Source: Thermoleophilaceae bacterium (GTDB lineage Bacteria > Actinomycetota > Thermoleophilia > Solirubrobacterales > Thermoleophilaceae). From it: 6,188 nt of DNA. Below, in pieces: positions 1 to 5,642 of this stretch. Below the pieces are notes generated by a model. It had not been told where the DNA came from. It searched no databases and saw nothing but the letters and a program-made list of their open reading frames with translations. The stretch's first letter is position 1. Each line of letters begins with the position of its first letter. Location of the stretch: positions 1 to 6,188 of the forward strand of contig JACCYP010000104.1 of assembly GCA_013696425.1 (NCBI GenBank), read 5' to 3'. Both the position numbers and the translations under genes were made by a program.

Positions 1-1131
1 CCCCCGCCCGGCCCGGGCGGAGGAGCCCCGCCTCCCAAGAAGCCGGTGGATCCTCCGTCGGCGCCCCCGCGGCCCGAGCCCGGAGCCGGCTACGCGGAGC
101 CCGCGACCGCCTGCCCGGCCCGCTCGCGCAGTCCCGGATCGGCCTTCGTCGGCGTGGTGGGGGACGACGTGCTCGCGTCGGGCCCGCGGTTTCGCGAGTG
201 CAACCTGAGCGAGCAGGCGAGCGCCGGCGTCGGGATCGTGCGCACCTCCTTCTCCTGGGAGATCGTCGAGCGCACGAGCGGGTTCTTCAACACGAGCTAC
301 TACGACCGCTACGTGCTCGCGATGGCGGCACACGGCCTGCGGGTGCTGCCGGTTCTCTACTACCCGCCCGCGCACCGCTCGAAGGGGCCGGCCGGCGCGG
401 AGCGGGCGAGGTTCTACCCGCCGCGCAGCAACGCGGCCTTCGGCAGGTTTGCGCGGCTGATGGCGAAGCGTTACGGGCCAAGCGGGACGCTGTGGGCCGA
501 GAACCCGGCGACCTTCAAGCTGCCGATCCGCTCCTGGCAGATATGGAACGAGCCGAACCTGAAGCTCTACTGGCCCCCGAAGGCGAACGCCCGCCAGTAC
601 ACACGGCTGCTCGCCGCAGCGTCGAAGCAGATCAAGTCGGTCGACCCGCGCGCTGAGATCGTGACCGCCGGCCTGCCCGAGAGCCGGATCGGCGTACCCG
701 TGAAGCGATATCTCGCCGACATGTACCGCGCCGGCGCCGCGCGCTGGTTCGACACCGTGGCCGTGAATGCATACGCCCCGACGGCGGGCGGCGTGATGGC
801 CCGGCTGCGTGAGACACGGCGTGTGATGTCGAAGGCCGGCGATTCCAGGGCGCGCCTCTGGGCGACGGAGGTGGGGTGGGCCACCAGCGGCCCGGCCCAT
901 CCCTTCCGGCTCTCGGCCGCGGGGCAGGCGCGCCAGATCGGCCGCCTCTACAGGGCCGCGTACGCGGCGCGGCGCAAGCTCCGGCTGCGCGGGGTCGTGT
1001 ACTACTCGTGGCTCGACGCTCAGCCCTACCGCGAGGACTTCTGGGGCCTGCACACCGGTCTGCTCGACCGGCTCTCGGCCCCAAAGCCGGGGCTCGACGC
1101 GTTCAAGCGCGTGGCGGCGAAATACGGATGA
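1..1131 (+). CDS. Clan GH-A glycoside hydrolase-like protein (GH39/GH5-like), 5' end outside window
   Basis: Likely an exported TIM-barrel glycosidase or glycan-binding relative acting on a surface polysaccharide; the substrate cannot be told. A GTG at 46 gives 361 residues, but the frame is open to base 1 and reads a Pro/Gly-rich stretch continuous with the residues after 46. I therefore treat the gene as partial, with a signal peptide or membrane anchor plus a linker lying to the left. Numbering from the GTG, the catalytic domain begins near residue 33. RTSFSWEIVE lies at 66-75, and WQIWNEP puts the likely acid/base Glu at 169. LWATEVGWAT puts the likely nucleophile Glu at 275. The order NEP then TEVGW is the clan GH-A pattern, so both catalytic acids seem present. 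YYSWLD near 319-324 fits a late barrel strand. The stop overlaps the acyltransferase start (ATGA), suggesting translational coupling. The GH39-like assignment is inferred; GH5 or an unclassified GH-A family is possible. Confidence 0.8.
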   Translation, partial: PPPGPGGGAPPPKKPVDPPSAPPRPEPGAGYAEPATACPARSRSPGSAFVGVVGDDVLASGPRFRECNLSEQASAGVGIVRTSFSWEIVERTSGFFNTSYYDRYVLAMAAHGLRVLPVLYYPPAHRSKGPAGAERARFYPPRSNAAFGRFARLMAKRYGPSGTLWAENPATFKLPIRSWQIWNEPNLKLYWPPKANARQYTRLLAAASKQIKSVDPRAEIVTAGLPESRIGVPVKRYLADMYRAGAARWFDTVAVNAYAPTAGGVMARLRETRRVMSKAGDSRARLWATEVGWATSGPAHPFRLSAAGQARQIGRLYRAAYAARRKLRLRGVVYYSWLDAQPYREDFWGLHTGLLDRLSAPKPGLDAFKRVAAKYG

Positions 1132-1874
1132 CGGATGCCCTGAGCAGCGTGGCCGGCGCCTGGCGCGCGCTCCGGTTCCGGGCCTGGGCGGCGCGGTTGC
1201 GGATGCACCTGCGCCGCCACGGGGAGCGCCTCGAGCTCGACGTGGCGGGCACGCCGCAGTTCACGACACTGCCGCGCCTGCGCGTGGTGGCCACCGGCGG
1301 ACACCCCGGGCGCTTTCGGCTGGCGATCGGCGCCGGGGTGGACCTCGGCCAGTCGATGACCCTCGAGGTGTGGACGGGTGGTTCGTCAGAGCTCGCGCTC
1401 GGGGAGGGCACGACGCTCGGGACGGCGGTGCGCGTGGAGCTACGTGGCGGCCGGATCGTCGTCGGCGAGCGCGGCCAGCTTCGCGACGGAGCGGTACTCA
1501 AGAGCGACGGCGAGCTCGCGGCGGGGGACGATGTGCTGATCAGCTTCGGCGCGGTCGTCCACTGCACCGACGATGTGCGCATCGGGAGCTTCAGCACGCT
1601 TGCCGACCGTGTGACGGTCACGGACTCTGAGCACGATGCCGATGGCTCCGACGCGCCGCACATGCTCCGCCCCCTGCGTGTGGAGCCGGTCGCGCTCGGG
1701 CGCAACGTGCTCGTGTCGGCCAACGCTGTTGTGCTTCGCGGGAGCACCATCGGCGCCAACGCCGTGGTGGGGGCGGGCGCCGTGGTGGCGGGCGGCGAGC
1801 TGCCCGGCGGCTGGCTGGCGCTCGGCGCGCCCGCCAAGCCGGTGCGCGAGCTGGGAGCGGACGAGCCGCGCTAG
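1128..1874 (+). CDS. Hexapeptide-repeat (left-handed beta-helix) O-acyltransferase, WbbJ/maltose acetyltransferase-like
   Basis: Predicted to transfer an acetyl or other acyl group from a CoA donor to a sugar hydroxyl, probably in the cytoplasm during glycan assembly. I chose the ATG at 1128, which overlaps the preceding stop as ATGA and gives 248 residues; the frame is open further upstream, but there it lies inside the hydrolase gene. Imperfect hexapeptide turns run from about residue 66 to 222, for example IVVGERGQL, AAGDDVLIS, VRIGSFSTLAD and STIGANAVVGAGAVVAGG. The segment VTDSEHDADG (163-172) matches the loop that carries the catalytic His in this fold, making His169 the candidate; His146 lies nearby. 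The end, GAPAKPVRE (233-241), is the usual C-terminal signature of sugar acetyltransferases. The first 60 residues are basic and not helix-repeat-like. The stop shares CTAG with the convergent glycosyltransferase. The fold is secure; acceptor and acyl donor are unknown. Confidence 0.88.
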   Translation: MTDALSSVAGAWRALRFRAWAARLRMHLRRHGERLELDVAGTPQFTTLPRLRVVATGGHPGRFRLAIGAGVDLGQSMTLEVWTGGSSELALGEGTTLGTAVRVELRGGRIVVGERGQLRDGAVLKSDGELAAGDDVLISFGAVVHCTDDVRIGSFSTLADRVTVTDSEHDADGSDAPHMLRPLRVEPVALGRNVLVSANAVVLRGSTIGANAVVGAGAVVAGGELPGGWLALGAPAKPVRELGADEPR

Positions 1875-2803
1875 AGCAGAGGGGAGCGCTCGCGCCCACT
1901 GCCGCGCACGAGCTCCAGGAACCCCACCACGTCGGCCAGCCCGCGCACGATGGCCACGAGAGGCGCACGTCGGCCCCACGGCAGCGCCTCGTCGACGGCC
2001 AGCTTCACGTAGGGGAGGGCCGCCGCCAGCGGTAGCGGCGAGCGGCGCCGGGCGGCCACGGCGGCACCCACCAGCGCCAGGTCGAACGCCGCCGAGCGAC
2101 GGTTGAGGAACACGCGCCGGTAGAACAGGAGCTCGCGCAGCTCCGGCACCTTCCGCGCGATCGCGGGGAAGTAGCGCAGCCGGCGCCGCTCGGCGAGAAA
2201 ACCCGCCGGCCCTCGCTCGAACACCGCGTGGTGCACCTGGGCCTCGGGGCAGAAGGCCGTGCGCCCACCGTCCCGGCGCACGCGCCACCCGAGCCAGACG
2301 TCCTCGGCCATCGGCTTGCCGATCTCGGGCTCGAGCCACACCTCGAACCCGCCTACGGCGTCGAAGGCCGCACGGGTCACGAACAGGTTTGCCGTCTCAT
2401 ACAAGCCGGTCTCGCGCTCGACCCACAGCGAGCGGTCGAAGGGCCCCATCGGCGCATCGGGGTCCGGGGTAACGCGGCCCTGGATCAGGGTGGCCGACCC
2501 GAGGGCCCGGCGGCCGTGTGCCAACCAGCCCGGCGACGGGAAGCAGTCGGAGTCCGTGAACGCGATTACGTCGCCTTCGGCCGCTGCCACCCCGGCGTCG
2601 CGCGCGGCGCCCGGTCCCTGCGCCCAGTCGTGGCGGATCACCTTGGCCCCGGCAGCCTCGGCGAGCGCGCTGGTCCCGTCGGCCGAAGCGTCGTCGACCA
2701 CGATCACCTCGTAGGGCTCGCCGGTGTCCTGGCGCGCGAGGCTCTCGAGGGTGCGCTCGATGGTGGCCGCCGCGTCGCGCGCGGCGATCACCACGCTGAT
2801 CAC
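1871..2803 (-). CDS. Family 2 glycosyltransferase (GT-A fold)
   Basis: Transfers a sugar from a nucleotide-sugar donor to a growing glycan, probably at the inner face of the membrane. The 310-residue product opens with MISVVIAARDAAATIERTLE, the standard GT2 start, followed by VIVVDDAS (Asp37, Asp38) for nucleotide binding. FTDSDC has the DxD metal-binding motif at 84-86, and AEDVWLGWR (166-174) has the ED pair that normally supplies the catalytic base. GGFEVWLEPEIGKP (151-164) resembles the acceptor-side loop. After VHH (190-192) the C-terminal third is basic with hydrophobic stretches (about 240-250 and 281-300), which suggests membrane contact but no clear multi-pass domain. The start is a GTG at 2803 because the beta-strand ISVVIAARD begins directly after it; no strong ribosome site is visible. 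Downstream it meets the acyltransferase tail to tail. The sugar specificity cannot be predicted. Confidence 0.92.
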   Translation of the reverse strand: MISVVIAARDAAATIERTLESLARQDTGEPYEVIVVDDASADGTSALAEAAGAKVIRHDWAQGPGAARDAGVAAAEGDVIAFTDSDCFPSPGWLAHGRRALGSATLIQGRVTPDPDAPMGPFDRSLWVERETGLYETANLFVTRAAFDAVGGFEVWLEPEIGKPMAEDVWLGWRVRRDGGRTAFCPEAQVHHAVFERGPAGFLAERRRLRYFPAIARKVPELRELLFYRRVFLNRRSAAFDLALVGAAVAARRRSPLPLAAALPYVKLAVDEALPWGRRAPLVAIVRGLADVVGFLELVRGSGRERSPLL

Positions 2804-2835
2804 CGCTCGGATGTGAGTCGCGGGGCCAAGCCGCG

Positions 2836-2843
2836 CCTATAGT
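2836..2843. promoter_or_regulatory. Possible -10 element(s) in the divergent gap between glycosyltransferase and flippase remnant
   Basis: The 38-base gap between the two divergent genes contains the palindrome CTATAG (2837-2842). Read on the plus strand it gives TATAGT (2838-2843), one mismatch from the sigma-70 -10 consensus. Read on the minus strand it gives TATAGG (2841 back to 2836). On the plus strand, an in-frame GTG at 2854 sits 10 bases after TATAGT and could serve a leaderless or near-leaderless message, in which case the GTG at 2842 would not be used. No convincing -35 box is visible for either direction, so this is a weak call. Confidence 0.3.
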
Positions 2844-3466
2844 GACTGACCGGGTGGCTGCTCGACGCGCTCTTCGAACGGATACCACCGCCGTGGCCAC
2901 AGATCGTCTCGAGGGGGCGGACGAAGGTCTCAGGCGGCGGGCTGCGCGCGGGACGGTCGTGCACGCGGCGTTCCTCGTGGGGGCCCAGACGCTCGGGCTT
3001 TTGAGAGGGACTCAATGGTGGCGCCCTTCGTCACCACCAGCGCGTACGGCATCTGGGGCATCCTGCTCGTCTCCCTCGCAACGATCGCGCTGCTCAAGGA
3101 GGGGGGGTCTCCGATAAGTCCATCCAGCAGGACGATCCCGACCACGAGCTCGCCTTCCAGAAGGCGTTCACGATCGACTCGATCCTGAACGCGTTCCTGT
3201 TCGCGGTGATGATCGTCGCCCTACCGGTCTTCGCGCTGCTCTACGGCCTCCCCGAGCCGCTGCTGCCGGGGTTTGCGCTCGCGCTGAACCTCCCGTTCGT
3301 GGCGCTCCAGGCGCCGGTCTGGATCCTCTACCGCCAGCTCGATTTCAAGCGCCAGCGGATGCTCCAGTCGATCGACCCCGTGATCGCGACCGTAGCGCTC
3401 GAGCGCGACCTGATCCGGGAGATGGCCGGCTATCTACGCGGAGGCCGCCGCCCGGTTACCGCATGA
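2842..3466 (+). pseudogene. Broken oligosaccharide flippase (Wzx-like, polysaccharide export family) with two frameshifts and an internal deletion
   Basis: An intact relative would be a membrane protein with many helices, usually 400-500 residues, that flips lipid-linked glycans. Here the recognisable protein lies in three frames. Segment A (2842 to about 3009) is a soluble N-terminus ending GAQTLGLLRG. Segment B (about 3015-3106) reads MVAPFVTTSAYGIWGILLVS and then ATIALLKE in another frame. Segment C (3107-3466) resumes in the third frame as VSDKSIQQDDPDHELAFQKA, followed by two hydrophobic helices and QAPVWILYRQLDFKRQRMLQ. The second shift lies at a run of seven G at 3101-3107 and fits loss of one base. 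Segment C then jumps near 3395 from SIDPVIATV to a polar tail, ALERDLIREMAGYLRGGRRP, where more helices are expected. I infer an internal deletion of several hundred codons. GTG at 2842 or 2854 could be the old start. Sequencing or assembly error is an alternative for the frameshifts. Confidence 0.75.
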
Positions 3467-3492
3467 GCAGGCCGCGCGGCGGGGGCATTCGT

Positions 3493-3498
3493 TAGGTT
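3493..3498 (+). promoter_or_regulatory. Possible -10 element (TAGGTT) for a leaderless methyltransferase message
   Basis: TAGGTT matches the TANNNT form of the actinobacterial -10 box and ends exactly seven bases before the GTG at 3506. That spacing would place the transcription start at or next to the start codon, so the message would be leaderless. No ribosome site precedes the GTG, which is consistent. No clear -35 box is seen. A perfect 10-base palindrome, GCCGCGCGGC (3471-3480), lies just upstream and could be chance in such GC-rich DNA. Confidence 0.4.
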
Positions 3499-3505
3499 GG
3501 CCCGC

Positions 3506-4213
3506 GTGGATCTTGCCGAGAGCGCCCGCCAGCGCCGCTGGTACCACACGATGGAGCTGGCGCCGGACCTCACAACTGACGGCTGGTTCGACCTGCGCCC
3601 GCACGTCGATCGCTACGGCCTGCCGGAATCGATGGAGGGCATGCGCGCGCTCGACGTCGGCACCTGGGACGGGTTCTGGGCCTTCGAGATGGAGCGGCGC
3701 GGAGCCGATGTCGTCGCCCTCGACCTCGACGACGAACGTGATCTCGACTGGCAGCCGCGCAACCGCCCCGAGACGTTTCCGGACGAGCCCCGCGGGGCGG
3801 GCTTCCGGATGGCGCACGAGCTGCTCGGCTCGAAGGTCGAGCGGATCAACCTGAGCATCTACAACGCCACGCCCGAGGAGATCGGCCAGTTCGACGTCGT
3901 GCTGTGCGGCAACGTGCTCATCCACCTGCGCGACCAGCTGCTGGCGCTCGAGCGGATCGCGAACCTCTGCAGCGGGACCTTCGTCACCTCCGAGGAGTAC
4001 GACACTCTCTCGAGCCTGCTGCCGTTCTCGGTCGCGCGCTACCGCGCCGACCGGCCGGCCGCCGTCGTGTTCTGGCAGCCCAGCAAGAAGACCTGGGGCA
4101 AGATGCTCTGGACCGCCGGTTTCGATCGCGTCGAAGTCAAGGAACGGTTCACGATGGAGGCCAACGACGGATTGAAGGTCAAGCAGATCCTCCATCACGC
4201 GCACAAGAGCTGA
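3506..4213 (+). CDS. Class I SAM-dependent methyltransferase, CmoB/DUF1698-like type
   Basis: Predicted to methylate a small molecule or sugar using S-adenosylmethionine in the cytoplasm. From the GTG at 3506 it has 235 residues. RRWYHTMELAPDLTTDGWFD (10-29) is the lead-in typical of CmoB-like methyltransferases, where it forms part of the substrate side. Motif I is ALDVGTWDGFWAFEM (48-62), with VVALDL at 69-74 giving the acidic ribose contact at Asp72. FDVVLCGNVLIHLRDQ (129-144) is motif IV and its following helix. The C-terminal part (WQPSKKTWGKMLWTAGFDRV) has the usual late beta-strand region. GTG 3506 is preferred over an in-frame TTG at 3497 because of the TAGGTT box seven bases upstream and because VDLAESARQ matches how relatives begin. 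True CmoB acts on tRNA in Gammaproteobacteria; here the polysaccharide context makes a sugar O-methyltransferase more likely, but that is inference. Confidence 0.85.
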   Translation: MDLAESARQRRWYHTMELAPDLTTDGWFDLRPHVDRYGLPESMEGMRALDVGTWDGFWAFEMERRGADVVALDLDDERDLDWQPRNRPETFPDEPRGAGFRMAHELLGSKVERINLSIYNATPEEIGQFDVVLCGNVLIHLRDQLLALERIANLCSGTFVTSEEYDTLSSLLPFSVARYRADRPAAVVFWQPSKKTWGKMLWTAGFDRVEVKERFTMEANDGLKVKQILHHAHKS

Positions 4214-4235
4214 GGTCGTGGCGCGCGGTAGCGAG

Positions 4236-4928
4236 ATGGGCCGCTTCTGGGACGAGCGCGCCGCGGAGAACGCCCTCTACTTCATCGACAACAACGCCTC
4301 CTACGAGGACACCGACGAGGAGCGCTTCTGGGCCGGGGGCCGCACGACCCTCGACAAGTTCCTCGAGCTGAGCGGGGTTGACCTTCCCGCCGGCGGGGTC
4401 GCTGTCGAGATCGGATGTGGCGTCGGCCGGCTCACGCGCCCGCTCGCCGAACGGACCGCGTTCGTTCATGCCGTTGACGTGTCGGAGCGGATGCTGGCGC
4501 TGGCCCGCGACCGGCACGCGGAGCTCGAGAACGTCGAATGGATCCACGGCGACGGCACCTCGCTCGCCGGTGTGGGAGACGGGGTGGCGGACGTCTGCAT
4601 CTCCCAAATCGTCTTCCAGCACATCCCCGACCCCGCCATCACGCTCGGGTATGTCCGCGAGATCGGCAGGGTGCTGGCCGACGGCGGCGTGGCGGGCTTC
4701 CAGGTGTCAAACGATCCGAAGATCCACGCGATGCCCTTTCGCGAGCGCATGAAGATGAAGCTGCGCCGGCACGGCCCGCGCGGCCAGGGCGACGCGCCGT
4801 GGCTCGGCTCCGCGGTCGAGCTCGATGATCTACGGACCGCGGCCGCCGAGGGCGGCATGGATATCGAGAACGTCTACGGCGAGGGCACGCAGTTCTGCCT
4901 CGTCCGCACGCGCCGGCTGCCGCGCTAG
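4236..4928 (+). CDS. Class I SAM-dependent methyltransferase (Methyltransf_11/25 type)
   Basis: Soluble Rossmann-fold methyltransferase of 230 residues from the ATG at 4236. Motif I is VAVEIGCGVGRLTRPLAERT (55-74), with the GxGxG-type loop, and HAVDVSERML (78-87) supplies the acidic SAM-ribose contact at Asp81. WIHGDGTSL (102-110) is motif III-like, and VCISQIVFQHIPDP (120-133) is motif IV. IGRVLADGGVAGFQVS (143-158) completes the core, with a basic insert after it (RMKMKLRRHG). The N-terminus MGRFWDERAAENALYFIDNN is typical of this subgroup and favours the ATG; an in-frame GTG at 4218 would add six residues and lies only four bases after the previous stop. It is probably co-transcribed with the upstream methyltransferase (22-base gap). 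Its stop shares CTAG with the convergent third methyltransferase. The acceptor is unknown; a glycan or lipid-linked sugar is suggested only by context. Confidence 0.87.
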   Translation: MGRFWDERAAENALYFIDNNASYEDTDEERFWAGGRTTLDKFLELSGVDLPAGGVAVEIGCGVGRLTRPLAERTAFVHAVDVSERMLALARDRHAELENVEWIHGDGTSLAGVGDGVADVCISQIVFQHIPDPAITLGYVREIGRVLADGGVAGFQVSNDPKIHAMPFRERMKMKLRRHGPRGQGDAPWLGSAVELDDLRTAAAEGGMDIENVYGEGTQFCLVRTRRLPR

Positions 4929-5596
4929 CCGGACCGCCAGCGCCGCTTGGGGCGCTCCACCTCGGCGGCGTGCTCGGCCACGAAGCCCGCGAGGTATGTG
5001 TCCAGCTCGTCTGCCTCGAGGATCACGCGCTCGCCAAAGCGAAAGCCGCCCTCCCACCAGAGCGACTGGACCCGCTGCTGCGGGGTCAGGCCCTGCTGGA
5101 ACCAGGCCGGGAAATGGTCGCTCTCGCGTCCGTGCAGCACGTGGTGCTTGAACACGAACTCGATGCCGTTCTCGTCGACGTCGCAGAACCAGTGGTGGTG
5201 GCCCCAGCCGGCCCACGGCCCCTGGAAGCCGTAGCTCTGCTCCTCGAGGCGCGAGGGGACCTCGATGTAGCCGGCCTTGGCCACCCTGGCCAGCTCGGAG
5301 CAGGCGAACACCGGATCGCGTACGTCCTCGAGCGTGTGCGAGCAGACGGCGAAGTCGAACTGGTCATCGGCGAAGGGCCACGGCTCGCGGGCGCAGATGT
5401 CGCGCTGCACCCAGCTCGCGGCGCCGAAGCGCTCCTCGAGCCCGTCCTCGGTGCCGTAGAGCCCGCGCGTGTCGTAGGGCATCAAATCGATCACCCAGTT
5501 GGCACGCCCGAGCGGCTTGGCCCAGCCGCCGACGTCGAGCACCTGTGCGTCGTCGAGCACGCTCGTCTGCAACAGCTCGACACTTTCGGGAAGCAC
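4925..5596 (-). CDS. Divergent class I SAM-dependent methyltransferase-like protein
   Basis: A 223-residue Methyltransf_11-like protein. VLDVGGWAKPLGRANWVIDL (19-38) is a modified motif I: the usual Gly-rich loop is replaced by GGWAKPLGRA, and Asp37 fills the acidic ribose position. WVQRDICAREPWPFADDQFD (62-81) gives motif III, and FDFAVCSHTLEDVRDP (80-95) gives motif IV. IEVPSRLEEQ (111-120) follows the next strand. A block from 132 to 155 is unusual: GHHHWFCDVDENG followed by FKHH and LHG, giving six His and one Cys that might bind a metal or the acceptor. The GTG at 5596 is the first possible start, since an in-frame TAG lies 12 bases upstream; a purine-rich GAAGAGG precedes it by only three bases. 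It lies 46 bases downstream of the coiled-coil gene on the same strand and may be read with it. The reaction is not known. Confidence 0.82.
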   Translation of the reverse strand: MLPESVELLQTSVLDDAQVLDVGGWAKPLGRANWVIDLMPYDTRGLYGTEDGLEERFGAASWVQRDICAREPWPFADDQFDFAVCSHTLEDVRDPVFACSELARVAKAGYIEVPSRLEEQSYGFQGPWAGWGHHHWFCDVDENGIEFVFKHHVLHGRESDHFPAWFQQGLTPQQRVQSLWWEGGFRFGERVILEADELDTYLAGFVAEHAAEVERPKRRWRSG

Positions 5597-5642
5597 GGGC
5601 CTCTTCTAGCACGCGGCGTGTGCGCCAGGCCTTCGCCGGCCG

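Noticed and set aside
4..20. Seven-base inverted repeat with a three-base loop (CCGCCCG GCC CGGGCGG) as a terminator
   Set aside because: It lies in an open Pro/Gly-coding frame and has no following T run; it is a by-product of GC-rich low-complexity coding.
876..1127. Upstream extension of the acyltransferase to a start at 876
   Set aside because: These codons lie inside the hydrolase catalytic domain, including its nucleophile region onward, and translate to Arg/Pro-rich sequence; the ATG at 1128 with ATGA overlap is a better start.
1440..2339. Long minus-strand open frame crossing the acyltransferase and glycosyltransferase genes
   Set aside because: Its product is Arg/Ala/Gly-rich with no motifs, and it overlaps two well-supported genes; long shadow frames are expected at this GC content.
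3206..3466. An intact small membrane protein starting at GTG 3206 or ATG 3209
   Set aside because: The same frame carries recognisable flippase sequence upstream of these codons (from 3107), so the start would be inside a gene fragment; a short expressed remnant cannot be excluded but is not supported.
3434..4204. Minus-strand frame of 256 codons opposite the first methyltransferase
   Set aside because: It is antisense to a protein with clear SAM motifs and has no recognisable domain of its own.
5597..5642. GC-rich partial inverted repeats in the gap between the coiled-coil and methyltransferase genes as a terminator
   Set aside because: The stems are short and imperfect (GGCC repeats), and no T-rich tail follows on the minus strand.
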